Source: Haemophilus paraphrohaemolyticus (lineage in GTDB: Bacteria > Pseudomonadota > Gammaproteobacteria > Enterobacterales > Pasteurellaceae). Taken from it: a stretch of DNA of 64,000 bases. The notes below the pieces were generated by a model. The model had not been told where the DNA came from, did no database searches, and was given only the letters and a program-made list of their open reading frames with translations. The stretch spans positions 97,256 through 161,255 of the forward strand of contig NZ_MUXX01000002.1 in the NCBI RefSeq assembly GCF_002015045.1, read 5' to 3'. This document shows positions 14,654-24,963 of this stretch, in pieces. Position 1 is the first letter of the stretch. Each line of letters starts with the position of its first letter. Position numbers and translations under genes: made by a program.

Positions 14654-16720
14654 TCTTGCTATCGCCCTAATCGTCGATTCATCCAGCTCAGCATCAAAGG
14701 CTTCGCGTAATAATTTTAATTTTGCATCATTAAACAACGCATTTCTTGCTTCTTGGGTTAATCCCTCAAAAATAGCACGGCGAATTTCAAGCGGGGTTTT
14801 ACGTTTGGGATTATCAGCAATAGTGAGTTGATAAGTAAGCTCTTTTCCCGACAATGCATCAGCTAAACTTTGGCGTGCTTCTGGACTATCTAAATGTGCC
14901 ATATTCGGTTTTAGCACTAAATGAAGCTCATGATCTTGCTTTTCTGCCAAGTAGCTATTTAATGCAATCTGGCGAGTCAATCCGCCTAATTTCAGTTCAT
15001 TAACCAACGCTGCCCACTCATCTTGTTGGCAAGCTAACTCAATGGTTTTCGCCACTAATTCAGGGGTGCGTTCTTGTAAAATAGTTTGCTTAATATCGGA
15101 AGGTTTTGCGGTTTCTTCTTGATTTTCTAATTCAGGATTGAGCCAAGTCCAACGGTAATCTTCATCATTTTTTACAGGCGTTTGTTTCGCCTGTTTTTCG
15201 TGCTCAAGCTCTGCTTTTTCAGTTTCCGCCAAATGCATAAACCGCTCTTGCAAATTCATTTTTTTTGCAGGAGCACGGTTTGGTATTGAAGGTATTACGG
15301 CGTTATTCGGCTTTTTTTTTTCAGTTTGCGCCAGTTGATCTTGCGTCTGCTGTAACTGTTTTCTCGCTTGCATTGCCGCTAATGCGGGCGACATTGCAGG
15401 TGCTGAGACTGGCGGAGTTTGAACTTGGGGTGCTACAGCCTGAGTGTAAGCGGTTGGATTTTCTTGCGGTTTTGCAAATTGCGGTCGATTTTCTACCGCT
15501 TGTGCTGCTGGTTGAACCGCTTTTTCACTTGGTGTTAAGTGCGCTTTAAGCTGAGCGATATTTTGCTCAGACGATGCCGAAGGTCGGCTTACAGCAGGTG
15601 TGCTTACCGTTTGAGTTTGCACCTGCACACGGTTAATCTCTTCTACACGTTTTGGGTGGAAGGCTAATGCACGCAAGAAAGTCATTTCTACGCCCGCATG
15701 AGGCTCTGGCAAGAATGGTAACTCTTTTTTGCCCATCAACATCATTTGATAGAAAAACTGCACATCTTCAGGCGCAATCTGTTTTGCTAACAAGTGCAAT
15801 GGCGTTTCGTCCCCTTCAGGCGATTTAACCAATTGCAACAAGGCAATTTTATGCAATGTTTCTGCAACATCACTTAATAATTGCGACCAATCGACACCTT
15901 TCTCGGCTACTTGTTGAATGATAGAAAGTATTTTTTCGCCATTAGCTTGTGAAAGAGCCATCACCAATTCAAGCGGTTGATGATCGTCAATCAAACCAAG
16001 CATTTGGCTGACTGCTTCAAGCGTAATATTGGCATTACTGACTGCAATCGCTTGGTCTGTCAGGCTTAATGAGTCACGAATACTGCCTTGAGCAGCTTTG
16101 GCTAATTTCTCAATGGCTGGCAGCTCGTAAGGAATATTTTCTTGCTTTAAGATGAATTCAAGATGATTGGCGATTTGATGCTGATCTAACGCACGCAAGT
16201 GGAATTGCATGCAACGTGATAAGATCGTAATCGGCAATTTTTGCGGATCTGTCGTCGCTAACAAGAATTTGACATATTCAGGCGGTTCTTCCAACGTTTT
16301 TAATAACGCATTGAAACTGTGGCGCGAAAGCATATGCACTTCGTCAATCAAATAAACCTTAAACCGCCCAACGGTTGGCTTGTATTGCACGTTATCAAGT
16401 AGCTCGCGAGTGTCTTCTACTTTGGTACGAGAGGCGGCATCGATCTCAATTAAATCAATAAAACGGCCTTCTTCAATTGCTTTACAGTTCGCACACTCAC
16501 CACAAGGCATTGCAGTAATGCCCGTTTCGCAGTTTAATCCTTTCGCAAACAGACGAGCGATCGAGGTTTTGCCCACCCCGCGCGTGCCAGAGAAAAGATA
16601 AGCGTGGTGTAGGCGATTTTCACGTAATCCGTTTTCTAATGCGGATAAAACGTGTTGTTGCCCCACCACTTCGGAAAAGCGTTGCGGACGCCATTTACGT
16701 GCTAAAACTTGATAACTCAT
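14648..16720 (-). CDS. dnaX: DnaX, DNA polymerase III tau subunit (and gamma by frameshift)
   Basis: Clamp-loader ATPase subunit of the replicase. The 690-residue tau has Walker A AYLFSGTRGVGKTSIARLFA near 41-60, the zinc-binding Cys cluster C(69)...CGECANC, Walker B VYLIDEVHMLSRHSFNALL near 122, and sensor 1 LLATTDPQKLP. The Pro/Gln/Lys-rich linker after residue 370 leads to the polymerase- and helicase-binding tail. A run of ten A followed by G at 15321-15311 allows a -1 shift giving a gamma form of about 472 residues (separate entry). apt lies just upstream (17 bp), as in E. coli. The stop codon lies within a dispersed repeat. Confidence 0.97.
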   Translation of the reverse strand: MSYQVLARKWRPQRFSEVVGQQHVLSALENGLRENRLHHAYLFSGTRGVGKTSIARLFAKGLNCETGITAMPCGECANCKAIEEGRFIDLIEIDAASRTKVEDTRELLDNVQYKPTVGRFKVYLIDEVHMLSRHSFNALLKTLEEPPEYVKFLLATTDPQKLPITILSRCMQFHLRALDQHQIANHLEFILKQENIPYELPAIEKLAKAAQGSIRDSLSLTDQAIAVSNANITLEAVSQMLGLIDDHQPLELVMALSQANGEKILSIIQQVAEKGVDWSQLLSDVAETLHKIALLQLVKSPEGDETPLHLLAKQIAPEDVQFFYQMMLMGKKELPFLPEPHAGVEMTFLRALAFHPKRVEEINRVQVQTQTVSTPAVSRPSASSEQNIAQLKAHLTPSEKAVQPAAQAVENRPQFAKPQENPTAYTQAVAPQVQTPPVSAPAMSPALAAMQARKQLQQTQDQLAQTEKKKPNNAVIPSIPNRAPAKKMNLQERFMHLAETEKAELEHEKQAKQTPVKNDEDYRWTWLNPELENQEETAKPSDIKQTILQERTPELVAKTIELACQQDEWAALVNELKLGGLTRQIALNSYLAEKQDHELHLVLKPNMAHLDSPEARQSLADALSGKELTYQLTIADNPKRKTPLEIRRAIFEGLTQEARNALFNDAKLKLLREAFDAELDESTIRAIARA
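15303..15324 (-). promoter_or_regulatory. dnaX: Programmed -1 ribosomal frameshift site in dnaX
   Basis: In the tau frame the mRNA reads GAA-AAA-AAA-AAG-CCG (codons 467-471). Slipping back one base on A AAA AAG gives GCC-GAA-TAA, so translation stops after two more residues (stop at 15305-15303). E. coli dnaX makes gamma the same way on A AAA AAG, with a stop just after. The predicted gamma is about 472 residues. Confidence 0.75.
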
Positions 16721-16737
16721 TGATAATAATGACTCAA

Positions 16738-17277
16738 TTAGTGCCCTTCGAAATTCACTAAAGTGAATGATTTTATGCCTTCTTGCTCAAGGCGTTCACG
16801 ACCACCTAATTCAGGCAAGCATATCACAAAAGCTGCGTGCTCCACTTTACCGCCTAATTTGCGGATAAGTTTTGCAGTAGCATCAATCGTGCCACCTGTT
16901 GCTAATAAATCATCAATCACCAATACATTGTCGTTTGCATTCACAGAATCGGTGTGGATTTCAAGCGTATCTTCGCCATATTCCAATTGATAAGATTGTG
17001 AAATGACTTCACGTGGTAATTTTTTCGGTTTACGCACTAACACAAACGGCAAGTCTAAAGCCAAAGCCACAGGTGCACCAAAGATAAAACCGCGCGATTC
17101 TGTGCCAACAATTTTAGTAATACCTTTATCTTTAAATTCTGCCACAATCGCATCAATACTTGCTTTGAAGGCTTCTGGCACTTCAAGCAACGAAGTAATA
17201 TCGCGGAAAATAATGCCCGCTTTTGGGTAATCTGGAATGGATTTGATAGAAGATTTGATTAAATCTAACTGGCTCAT
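16738..17277 (-). CDS. apt: Apt, adenine phosphoribosyltransferase
   Basis: Converts adenine and PRPP to AMP (purine salvage). The 179-residue protein has [19 protein letters not shown] near 20-38, the substrate-loop [14 protein letters not shown] near 60, and the PRPP-binding motif [17 protein letters not shown] near 122-138. The ATG at 17277 ([10 protein letters not shown]) follows AAAGGTC; a start eight codons upstream is less likely. It is immediately upstream of dnaX and probably in one transcript with it. Confidence 0.96.
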   Translation of the reverse strand: MSQLDLIKSSIKSIPDYPKAGIIFRDITSLLEVPEAFKASIDAIVAEFKDKGITKIVGTESRGFIFGAPVALALDLPFVLVRKPKKLPREVISQSYQLEYGEDTLEIHTDSVNANDNVLVIDDLLATGGTIDATAKLIRKLGGKVEHAAFVICLPELGGRERLEQEGIKSFTLVNFEGH

Positions 17278-17372
17278 TTTTTGACCTTTTATAAATAACA
17301 AAATAGCTTGAAGAATTTAGACAAAAATAGATGAAATTACAAGGAAAATTGCAATAAAGAAGCAAAAAATAA

Positions 17373-17409
17373 CCGCTTGTAAAAATTATTCATTACAAGC
17401 GGTACTTTT
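17373..17409 (-). terminator. Inverted USS terminator downstream of greA
   Basis: CCGCTTGTAA and TTACAAGCGG (17373-17382, 17393-17402) form a 10-bp stem with a 10-nt loop. T-rich runs lie on both sides (ATTTTTT on the minus strand, TACTTTTTTT on the plus), so it can act in both directions. Confidence 0.8.
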
Positions 17410-17458
17410 TTTACACTTAATTTGAATTACAAGATAAAATTCGGTTTGTTTTTCGGAA

Positions 17459-17935
17459 TTAAACATATTCCACATCAATAATATCAAACTCAACCTTACC
17501 ACCTGGAGTTGTAATGGTAACTGAGTCATCCACTTCTTTGCCGACTAAACCACGGGCAATTGGTGAATTTACTGAAATCAACCCTTCTTTAATATTCGCT
17601 TCATCATCACCTACGATACGATAAGTCACTTCTTCATCGGTTTCAACATTGGTTAACGTGACTGTTGCTCCAAAAATAACCTTGCCGTTATTTTGCATTT
17701 TAGTCACATCAATAATTTGGGCACTGCCTAATTTTCCTTCGATTTCTTGAATACGACCTTCACAGAAACCTTGTTGCTCACGAGCAGCGTGATATTCCGC
17801 ATTTTCTTTTAAATCACCGTGTTCACGGGCTTCAGCAATGGCAGCAATAATTTGTGGACGGCGTACGTTTTTGAGGAAATCTAACTCTTCACGCAGTTGC
17901 TCTGCACCACGCACCGTCATTGGAATTTGTTTCAT
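17459..17935 (-). CDS. greA: GreA, transcript cleavage factor
   Basis: Rescues backtracked RNA polymerase by stimulating transcript cleavage. The 158-residue protein has the N-terminal coiled coil with [20 protein letters not shown] and [13 protein letters not shown] (acidic tip residues Asp/Glu in [10 protein letters not shown]). The C-terminal FKBP-like domain ends [17 protein letters not shown] and [23 protein letters not shown] precedes the ATG. It is divergent from hemA. Confidence 0.97.
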   Translation of the reverse strand: MKQIPMTVRGAEQLREELDFLKNVRRPQIIAAIAEAREHGDLKENAEYHAAREQQGFCEGRIQEIEGKLGSAQIIDVTKMQNNGKVIFGATVTLTNVETDEEVTYRIVGDDEANIKEGLISVNSPIARGLVGKEVDDSVTITTPGGKVEFDIIDVEYV

Positions 17936-18095
17936 GCTCTACCTCTTAGCATTTCTCATAAAATAAAAGCGTTATTATTCAATTTCTTGGTCAAAATAGC
18001 AATAGGCGATTGCAAGCGGTCAATTTTTCGCTCCAGTCAACTACTCATTAAGAGGTAATTAACTTGTGGTAAATCAAACCAATCTCTGTAATTAT

Positions 18096-18124
18096 TTGCA
18101 CCGCTTTCGCCTATTCGCTAGAAT
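18096..18124 (+). promoter_or_regulatory. Predicted sigma-70 promoter of hemA
   Basis: TTGCAC (18096-18101) and TAGAAT (18119-18124) are 17 bp apart, about 45 bp upstream of the hemA ATG. Both boxes match the sigma-70 consensus in at least four of six positions. Confidence 0.55.
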
Positions 18125-18170
18125 GCTCAACAATTTTTTATTTTTATTGTGGGACACATTGTAGGTAAGA

Positions 18171-19472
18171 ATGACCATTCTAGCATTAGGCATTAACCAT
18201 AAAACTGCTTCAGTAAATTTGCGAGGAAAGGTGGCGTTTGATGAACAAAAACGCCAGCTTGCTTTAACGCAGGTTCAGCAACAACATTTGGCTGAAAGCG
18301 TGGTTATTCTTTCCACTTGTAACCGAACAGAACTCTATTTCCACAATTCTGAAATTACCCCTCAAGAAGAGAGCGAAGAGAATAAGGCCTGGCGTGAACG
18401 CTGCTTTGAATGGTTTGCAAACATTCATCAGCTTGAACATACCGAACTTCGTGAATGTCTCTATTTCAAACAAAATATGCAAGCCGCACAGCATTTAATG
18501 CGAGTCGCTTGTGGGTTAGACTCACTTATTTTAGGCGAGCCGCAAATTTTGGGGCAAGTAAAACAAGCCTATCACGCTAGCGAAGATTTTTACCAAGCAA
18601 ACGGTGGGATTTCGACAAAACTTTCTCGATTGTTTCAACGTACATTTGCAACCGCAAAACGCGTGCGAACTGAGACGGATATTGGTGCAAGTGCCGTTTC
18701 TGTGGCATATGCTGCCTGTGGTTTGGCTCGCCAAATTTTCGATAATTTCGGCAAATTACGTTTTTTATTAGTCGGTGCTGGGGAAACAATTGAACTTGTT
18801 GCACGTTATTTAATCCAGCACGGGGCGAAAAATATAATGATTGCCAACCGTACTGCTCAACGTGCGGAACAACTTTCTGAGAGGCTTGAAACGCCGATGC
18901 AGATTTTATCACTGAGTGCATTGCAAATTGGTTTGAATCAAGCTGATGTGGTCATTAGTTCAACGGGTAGTCCTGATACATTGATTACACAATCGATGGT
19001 AAAAGAGGCACAGAAGAATCGCCAATTCGATCCAATGCTATTGATAGATATTGCCGTACCGCGTGATATTGACGAAAAATCGGGCGATGTAGAGGCGGTT
19101 TATTCCTATAGCGTGGATGATTTACAAAATATTATTCAACGTAATCTTGCCCAACGCCAGCAAGCGGCAGAGCAAGCAGCAGAAATTGTTGATGAAGAGT
19201 GCAAAGCCTTTTTTGAATGGCTCAAACAACAGCAGTCAAGTGACTTAATTAAACGTTATCGTCAAGATGCAGAAGCCTTACGCCAAGAGCTGCTTGCAAA
19301 AGCCATTCAAGATTTAACTTTAGGGCGAGACAACGAAAAAGTGCTTCACGATTTAAGCTATAAATTAACCAATCACCTCCTTCACGCGCCAACACAAGCT
19401 TTACAAGAGATGGCGAAAAAAGGCAATTCGCAAGGGTTGCAGAGTTTTTCAAAGGCGTTGAAGTTAAGTTAA
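18171..19472 (+). CDS. hemA: HemA, glutamyl-tRNA reductase
   Basis: Reduces glutamyl-tRNA to glutamate-1-semialdehyde, the first step of C5 haem synthesis. The 433-residue protein begins [19 protein letters not shown], has the catalytic Cys in [13 protein letters not shown] near 45-57, and [20 protein letters not shown] near 110-130. The NADPH domain [15 protein letters not shown] starts near 198, and the C-terminal dimerisation helices include [18 protein letters not shown]. Presence of hemA means this strain can start haem synthesis itself, unlike haem-dependent relatives such as H. influenzae. Confidence 0.97.
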   Translation: MTILALGINHKTASVNLRGKVAFDEQKRQLALTQVQQQHLAESVVILSTCNRTELYFHNSEITPQEESEENKAWRERCFEWFANIHQLEHTELRECLYFKQNMQAAQHLMRVACGLDSLILGEPQILGQVKQAYHASEDFYQANGGISTKLSRLFQRTFATAKRVRTETDIGASAVSVAYAACGLARQIFDNFGKLRFLLVGAGETIELVARYLIQHGAKNIMIANRTAQRAEQLSERLETPMQILSLSALQIGLNQADVVISSTGSPDTLITQSMVKEAQKNRQFDPMLLIDIAVPRDIDEKSGDVEAVYSYSVDDLQNIIQRNLAQRQQAAEQAAEIVDEECKAFFEWLKQQQSSDLIKRYRQDAEALRQELLAKAIQDLTLGRDNEKVLHDLSYKLTNHLLHAPTQALQEMAKKGNSQGLQSFSKALKLS

Positions 19473-19488
19473 AGCCTATTCTTTTTTT

Positions 19489-19533
19489 CAAGCGGTTGAT
19501 TTTTGCAATATTTTTGCAGAATTCAACCGCTTG
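19489..19533 (+). terminator. Inverted USS hairpin after hemA
   Basis: CAAGCGGTTGA (19489-19499) and TCAACCGCTTG (19523-19533) form an 11-bp stem 17 bp after the hemA stop. It separates hemA from der. Confidence 0.65.
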
Positions 19534-19636
19534 TTTGCTCCTACCGTTATGCTTCTCTTTAGTATATAATATGTCGATTTTGCTGTTCTCCTTTTTTAGG
19601 TTGGGCAAAGATGAATAGATTAAAGGACAGAAATAA

Positions 19637-21163
19637 ATGACTCCAGTTGTTGCTCTTGTGGGCAGACCGAATGTGGGTAAATCCACATTATTTAACCGCT
19701 TAACTCGCACCCGTGATGCGTTAGTGGCGGATTTTCCAGGTTTAACCCGTGACCGTAAATATGGTCACGCTAATATCGCAGGCTATGATTTTATCGTGAT
19801 TGACACGGGCGGTATTGATGGCACTGAGGAAGGTGTTGAAGAAAAAATGGCGGAACAATCCCTTTTAGCCATTGAGGAAGCTGATGTAGTCCTTTTCTTG
19901 GTAGATGCACGTGCAGGGCTTGTGCCAGCAGATGTAGGCATTGCACAATACCTACGACAACGTGAAAAAACGACTGTTCTGGTAGCAAACAAAACTGATG
20001 GTATTGATGCTGATTCACACTGTGCAGAATTCTATCAATTAGGCTTAGGCGAAGTAGAACAAATTGCCGCGGCACAAGGTCGTGGCATTACGCAGTTGAT
20101 CGAGCAAGTTTTAGCCCCATTAGGTGAGCAATTAAATGCCGAACAAGTGGTCGAAAATACGGAAGAATTTGCAGATGATGAAGCATCGCACGATGAGTGG
20201 GATCACGATTTCGATGTGGACAATGAAGAAGATGCGGCATTATTAGACCAAGCATTGGAAGAAGAAATCGAAGAACGTATTGAAGATAAAAATATTAAAA
20301 TTGCGATCGTTGGGCGTCCAAATGTGGGCAAATCAACCTTGACTAACCGCATTCTTGGCGAAGAGCGTGTTGTCGTTTACGATATGCCAGGCACAACTCG
20401 CGATTCCATTTATATCCCGATGGAACGCGATGGTCAGCAATATACGATTATCGACACCGCAGGCGTGCGTAAGCGTGGTAAGGTAAATTTAGCTGTCGAG
20501 AAATTCTCGGTAATCAAAACCTTACAAGCGATTCAAGATGCGAACGTAGTGCTATTGACTATTGATGCCCGTGAAGGGATTTCCGACCAAGATTTATCGC
20601 TCTTGGGCTTTATTCTCAACTCTGGTCGCTCATTAGTGATCGTGGTGAATAAATGGGACGGTTTATCACAAGATATTAAAGATCAAGTGAAATCAGAACT
20701 TGATCGCCGTTTAGATTTTATCGACTTCGCTCGTGTGCATTTTATTTCGGCATTACACGGCTCTGGCGTTGGTAACTTGTTCGATTCGGTGAAAGAGGCT
20801 TACGCTTGTGCAACACAAAAAACATCGACCTCAATGCTGACTCGTATTTTGCGTATGGCAGCAGACGAACATCAACCACCACTCGTAAATGGTCGCCGTG
20901 TGAAATTGAAATATGCGCACCCAGGTGGTTATAACCCGCCGATTATCGTGATTCACGGTAACCAAGTGGAAAAATTGGCGGATTCATACAAACGTTACTT
21001 ATCGAACTATTTCCGTAAGAGCTTGAAAATTATTGGTAGCCCAATTCGTATTCAATTTCAAGAAGGGAATAACCCGTTTGCGGACAAACGCAATAAACTT
21101 ACGCCAAGCCAATTGCGTAAGCGTAAACGTTTGATGAAATTTATTAAGAAATCAAAAAGATAA
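19637..21163 (+). CDS. der: Der (EngA), double GTPase for ribosome assembly
   Basis: Needed for maturation of the 50S ribosomal subunit. The 508-residue protein has two tandem G domains: [18 protein letters not shown] near 5-22 with NKTD near 118, and [18 protein letters not shown] near 220-237 with [11 protein letters not shown] near 270 and NKWD near 335. Between them is an acidic linker ([18 protein letters not shown] and following). A KH-like C-terminal domain and a Lys/Arg-rich tail ([19 protein letters not shown]) follow. hldE starts 11 bp after its stop. Confidence 0.97.
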   Translation: MTPVVALVGRPNVGKSTLFNRLTRTRDALVADFPGLTRDRKYGHANIAGYDFIVIDTGGIDGTEEGVEEKMAEQSLLAIEEADVVLFLVDARAGLVPADVGIAQYLRQREKTTVLVANKTDGIDADSHCAEFYQLGLGEVEQIAAAQGRGITQLIEQVLAPLGEQLNAEQVVENTEEFADDEASHDEWDHDFDVDNEEDAALLDQALEEEIEERIEDKNIKIAIVGRPNVGKSTLTNRILGEERVVVYDMPGTTRDSIYIPMERDGQQYTIIDTAGVRKRGKVNLAVEKFSVIKTLQAIQDANVVLLTIDAREGISDQDLSLLGFILNSGRSLVIVVNKWDGLSQDIKDQVKSELDRRLDFIDFARVHFISALHGSGVGNLFDSVKEAYACATQKTSTSMLTRILRMAADEHQPPLVNGRRVKLKYAHPGGYNPPIIVIHGNQVEKLADSYKRYLSNYFRKSLKIIGSPIRIQFQEGNNPFADKRNKLTPSQLRKRKRLMKFIKKSKR

Positions 21164-21174
21164 GAGAAAACATT

Positions 21175-22605
21175 ATGATGATGCAATACTCTCCAAAATT
21201 TAATCAAGCCAAAGTATTGGTGTTGGGCGATGTGATGCTCGACCGCTACTGGTTTGGGGCAACCAACCGTATTTCCCCGGAAGCCCCTGTGCCAGTAGTA
21301 AAAGTGCAGGATATTGAAGAGCGTGCAGGTGGGGCTGCGAACGTGGCGATGAACATTGCCAGCCTGAATGTGCCTGTGGCTTTACATGGTTTGATTGGGC
21401 AAGATGATGCGGGCCATGCGTTGGATAAATTGCTGAACTCACACAATATTGAAAACCATTGTGTAGCTGTAGAGACTCACCCAACTATTACCAAATTGCG
21501 TATTCTCTCTCGCCATCAGCAACTGTTGCGTTTAGATTTTGAAGAGGGCTTTCATAATGTCGATAGCCAACCACTTCTTGCAAAACTTCAGCAAGAAATC
21601 ACCGCTTACGGGGCATTGATTTTATCGGATTATGGTAAAGGCACGTTGGAAAGCGTGCAACAGATGATCCAAATCGCCCGCCAAGCAAATGTGCCAGTGT
21701 TGATCGACCCGAAAGGCACCGATTTTGAACGTTATCGTGGTGCAACCTTGCTCACGCCAAATATGTCGGAATTTGAAGCAGTGGTTGGGCATTGCAAAGA
21801 TGATGACGAAATCGTGGCGAAAGGCTTAAAAATGATCGCTGACTTTGATTTATCAGCGTTATTAGTTACTCGTTCGGAAAAAGGAATGACCCTACTTCGT
21901 CCAAATCAACCACCTTATCACTTACCAACCCAAGCGAAAGAGGTATATGACGTAACTGGTGCAGGCGATACCGTAATCAGCGTGTTGGCAACGGCGATTG
22001 CTGATGGTCGTCCTTACGAAGAAGCCTGCTATTTAGCCAATGCGGCGGCGGGCGTAGTTGTGGGTAAACTGGGCACTTCAACCATTACGCCTGTGGAATT
22101 AGAAAATGCGATTCACCAACGTGTAACTGCGGGTTTTGGTGTGGTTTCCGAAGCGGAGCTGAAAGAGATCGTGTTAGATGCCAAAAACCGTGGCGAAAAA
22201 ATCGTGATGACCAACGGTTGTTTTGATATTCTTCACCCAGGACATGTTTCTTACTTAGAAAACGCGCGTAAACTTGGAGATCGTTTAATCGTAGCTGTAA
22301 ACACTGATGAGTCTGTGAAACGCTTAAAAGGCGACAGCCGCCCAATTAACGATCTGGCTGCACGTATGGCTGTATTAGCAGGCTTAGCCTCTGTGGATTG
22401 GGTTGTACCATTTACAGAAGACACGCCCCAACGCTTAATTAGCGAAATTTTGCCTGATTTACTGGTAAAAGGCGGGGATTATAAGCCTGAAGAGATCGCA
22501 GGCAGCCAAGAAGTGTGGGCAAATGGCGGTAAAGTGCAAGTATTGAACTTCGAGAATGGTTGCTCTACCACCAATGTGATTAAGAAAATTCAATCTTTAG
22601 CCTAA
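21175..22605 (+). CDS. hldE: HldE, heptose-7-phosphate kinase / heptose-1-phosphate adenylyltransferase
   Basis: Two steps toward ADP-heptose for the LPS inner core. The 476-residue bifunctional protein has an N-terminal ribokinase-type domain ([15 protein letters not shown] near 13, [14 protein letters not shown] near 50, anion-hole [14 protein letters not shown] near 262) and a C-terminal nucleotidyltransferase domain ([17 protein letters not shown] near 343-360, with the HxGH motif as HPGH). Three ATGs in a row (21175, 21178, 21181) are all possible starts. It is close behind der and may be co-transcribed. Confidence 0.96.
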   Translation: MMMQYSPKFNQAKVLVLGDVMLDRYWFGATNRISPEAPVPVVKVQDIEERAGGAANVAMNIASLNVPVALHGLIGQDDAGHALDKLLNSHNIENHCVAVETHPTITKLRILSRHQQLLRLDFEEGFHNVDSQPLLAKLQQEITAYGALILSDYGKGTLESVQQMIQIARQANVPVLIDPKGTDFERYRGATLLTPNMSEFEAVVGHCKDDDEIVAKGLKMIADFDLSALLVTRSEKGMTLLRPNQPPYHLPTQAKEVYDVTGAGDTVISVLATAIADGRPYEEACYLANAAAGVVVGKLGTSTITPVELENAIHQRVTAGFGVVSEAELKEIVLDAKNRGEKIVMTNGCFDILHPGHVSYLENARKLGDRLIVAVNTDESVKRLKGDSRPINDLAARMAVLAGLASVDWVVPFTEDTPQRLISEILPDLLVKGGDYKPEEIAGSQEVWANGGKVQVLNFENGCSTTNVIKKIQSLA

Positions 22606-22672
22606 TTGAACCTTTTATGTTCAGTTTGCTCTAATAGTCGTTATTTAGTGGTTCTTATATAGGAAAAATAAA

Positions 22673-23623
22673 ATGAAAATGACTTCCGCAAAATCTATTT
22701 TAGTAGCATTACTTGGTGCGTTATTTGTGGCTCAATCTGCAATGGCTGAAGAGCGCGTTGTAGCAACCGTTGATGGTAATATGATTATGGAAAGCCAAGT
22801 GGTACGCGCATTAGGTAAAAAAACCAATAATGAGGCAAACCGTAAAGTGGCACTTGAGAGCGTGATTGATGAAATGTTAGTGCAACAAGCGGTGCAAAAA
22901 GCAGGCATTAAAGTCGATTACCGCCAAGTTGATCGAGCAATTGAAGATATTGCAGCTCGTAATGGCTTAACCTATGGTCAATTATTGGATGCATTGGATT
23001 ACCAAGGCATCAGCCTTAATCAATATCGCCAACAAATTGCCCAGCAAATGATGATGGAAGCTGTACGCCATCAAAGTATTGGTCAAGCGATCCAAGTACA
23101 ACCAGAGCAAGTGCAAGCACAAGCGAAAACAATGTTGGAACAGGACAAAGCAGCTGGTAAAGTTCAACAAGTATCAGCACCAGAATATCGTATCAGCCAT
23201 ATTCTTATCAAAACTAATCCTGTGTTAAATGATGCTCAAGCTAAAACAAAATTAAACCAACTGGTTGCAGATATCAAAGCAGGAAAAACGACCTTTGAAG
23301 AGGCGGCAAAAGCAAATTCAGTTGATTATGTTTCCGCAGCGGATGGTGGGGATTTAGGTTTCCAATTCTTAGATACCTTTGATCCAGCTTTTGCTAACGT
23401 GGCAAGCCGTGCGAAAAAAGATCAAATCTCTACACCATTTAAATCACAGTTTGGCTGGCACGTTTTGAAAGTGACTGATACACGTCAAGGTGACAGAATT
23501 CAAGATGCATATGCTCAAAAAGCCTATGAAAACTTAGTGAATAAACAAGCCGAAGAAGCCTCAAAAGATTGGGTAAAAACCTTACGTAAAGGGGCAAATA
23601 TCCAATATGTAGATGCTAAATAA
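22673..23623 (+). CDS. surA: SurA, periplasmic chaperone/peptidyl-prolyl isomerase (single parvulin domain)
   Basis: Assists folding of outer-membrane proteins in the periplasm. The 316-residue protein has a signal peptide (MKMTSAKSILVALLGALFVA, cleaved after SAMA), an N-terminal SurA_N domain (VDGNMIMESQVVRALGKK), and one parvulin domain near 172-275 (YRISHILIK ... GGDLGFQF ... FGWHVLKVTD). The E. coli protein has two parvulin domains and about 428 residues; the shorter one-domain form fits Pasteurellaceae. AGGAA lies before the start. rsmA follows, as in the enterobacterial surA-pdxA-rsmA order but without pdxA. Confidence 0.9.
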   Translation: MKMTSAKSILVALLGALFVAQSAMAEERVVATVDGNMIMESQVVRALGKKTNNEANRKVALESVIDEMLVQQAVQKAGIKVDYRQVDRAIEDIAARNGLTYGQLLDALDYQGISLNQYRQQIAQQMMMEAVRHQSIGQAIQVQPEQVQAQAKTMLEQDKAAGKVQQVSAPEYRISHILIKTNPVLNDAQAKTKLNQLVADIKAGKTTFEEAAKANSVDYVSAADGGDLGFQFLDTFDPAFANVASRAKKDQISTPFKSQFGWHVLKVTDTRQGDRIQDAYAQKAYENLVNKQAEEASKDWVKTLRKGANIQYVDAK

Positions 23624-23638
23624 TTCAAGCTATTTCAG

Positions 23639-23668
23639 AGAACCTCGCTTAAGCGGGGTTCTTTAATT
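23639..23668 (+). terminator. Intrinsic terminator after surA
   Basis: AGAACCTCGCTT (23639-23650) pairs with AAGCGGGGTTCT (23651-23662), followed by TTAATTTC. It probably separates most surA transcripts from rsmA, which starts 38 bp later. Confidence 0.75.
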
Positions 23669-23699
23669 TCAAAAACATTCTTCACACATTTAAAACATA

Positions 23700-24572
23700 A
23701 TGAGTACAAATTCAAAAAAACATTTAGGTCATACTGCTCGTAAACGTTTCGGGCAAAACTTCTTACACGATATGAATGTTATTCATAATATCGTATCAGC
23801 AATCAACCCGAAAAGCGGTCAATTTTTATTAGAAATTGGTCCAGGCTTGGGAGCTTTAACTGAACCTGTTGCAGAATTAGTCGATAAACTTACCGTCGTA
23901 GAACTTGACCGCGATTTGGCGGAGCGTTTACGCCATCATCCTTTTATCAACCAAAAACTGACCATCATTGAACAAGATGCGCTAGGTTTTAATTTCCGTG
24001 AATATTTTGAAAGCCTAAATTTACAAGATGGAGAAGGCGTACGTGTATTCGGTAACTTGCCTTATAATATCTCTACCCCATTGATGTTCCATCTGTTTAA
24101 GTTCTACGACTTAATCCAAGATATGCATTTTATGTTGCAAAAAGAGGTGGTAAAACGTTTATGTGCCGCACCAAATAGCAAAGCTTACGGACGCTTAACC
24201 ATCATGGCACAATATTATTGCCAAGTAATGCCTGTGCTTGAAGTACCACCGACAGCATTCAAACCTGCACCCAAAGTAGATTCTGCGGTCGTGCGTTTAG
24301 TGCCATATAAAACCTTACCACACCCCGTAAAAGATATTTATTGGCTTAATCGCGTAACAACTCAAGCATTTAACCAGCGTCGTAAAACCTTACGTAACGC
24401 ATTATCAACGCTATTTACTGCCGAACAATTAGAAGCATTAGGCGTAGATTTAACCGCTCGCGCTGAAAATCTTAGCATCGCAGATTATTCTCGTTTGACG
24501 AACTGGTTGTGCGATAATCCGCCTAAAGATGTGAATCATGAGGAAGTATCGGAAGAAGTTTTTGAAGAGTAA
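23700..24572 (+). CDS. rsmA: RsmA (KsgA), 16S rRNA dimethyladenosine transferase
   Basis: Dimethylates A1518 and A1519 of 16S rRNA. The 290-residue protein has [18 protein letters not shown] near 15-32, the SAM site [17 protein letters not shown] near 45-60, the catalytic [15 protein letters not shown] near 120-134, and [18 protein letters not shown] near 185-200. An acidic tail (EVSEEVFEE) ends it. Loss of this enzyme gives kasugamycin resistance in E. coli. Confidence 0.97.
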   Translation: MSTNSKKHLGHTARKRFGQNFLHDMNVIHNIVSAINPKSGQFLLEIGPGLGALTEPVAELVDKLTVVELDRDLAERLRHHPFINQKLTIIEQDALGFNFREYFESLNLQDGEGVRVFGNLPYNISTPLMFHLFKFYDLIQDMHFMLQKEVVKRLCAAPNSKAYGRLTIMAQYYCQVMPVLEVPPTAFKPAPKVDSAVVRLVPYKTLPHPVKDIYWLNRVTTQAFNQRRKTLRNALSTLFTAEQLEALGVDLTARAENLSIADYSRLTNWLCDNPPKDVNHEEVSEEVFEE

Positions 24573-24710
24573 CTGACAAAGAAAAGTTATGAACTACTAA
24601 AAAATGTAAGGTTATGTTTATAAAGGATTTTTTTGGCATAGTAGACAAAAAGCAAAATGACTAAGTTCGACACAATATCGCTCTTAGTCCTTGAATTAAA
24701 TAATTAAAAC

Positions 24711-24767
24711 TCATGTTTCATTTGCTAAGAATGCAGTTGCTAAAAGTGCTCATGCTGTTTTTTTCAT
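24711..24767 (-). pseudogene. Remnant of a secreted-protein gene start
   Basis: On the minus strand AAGGAATTTTACAATG gives a good ribosome site and start. The frame then reads MKKTA-stop-ALLATAFLANET-stop: a typical n-region and hydrophobic core of a signal peptide interrupted by TGA at the sixth codon. Nothing recognisable follows. This looks like the decayed start of a lost exported protein, but the segment is short. Confidence 0.45.
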
Positions 24768-24903
24768 TGTAAAATTCCTTGAGTAAAAAGGCATGGTATT
24801 CTACTCCATAACAAAACGTATTAGCTAGTTTATTTTATAACTCAAAATAAATAATAGTTAGATAAGGTTAGAACAAGTGGTTTGATTTTCCAAAATTTTT
24901 ACA

Positions 24904-24943
24904 AAAAACCTCGCTAACTTTTTATTAGCGAGGTTTTTATTTT
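24904..24943 (-). terminator. Intrinsic terminator after glgP (bidirectional)
   Basis: AAAAACCTCGCTAA and TTAGCGAGGTTTTT form a perfect 14-bp stem with a 7-nt loop, with T-runs in both directions. It lies 21 bp beyond the glgP stop and ends the glycogen cluster. Confidence 0.9.
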
Positions 24944-24963
24944 AAAACGTGAAAGGTAAGAAA

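Larger units (their letters stand above)
24573..24963. other. Gene-free gap between rsmA and glgP
   Basis: The 391-bp gap holds a remnant secretory signal sequence (24711-24767, minus) and the glgP terminator (24904-24938). I found no intact reading frame of useful length, no tRNA-like fold and no clear promoter. The base composition is more AT-rich than the flanking genes. Confidence 0.7.

Noticed and set aside
19249..19710. 153-codon minus-strand frame across hemA and der
   Set aside because: It crosses two well-supported plus-strand genes and the USS hairpin between them; no family match.
24573..24963. tRNA or small RNA gene in the rsmA-glgP gap
   Set aside because: No cloverleaf, no TTCGA-type T-loop and no promoter/terminator pair for a separate RNA could be made out.
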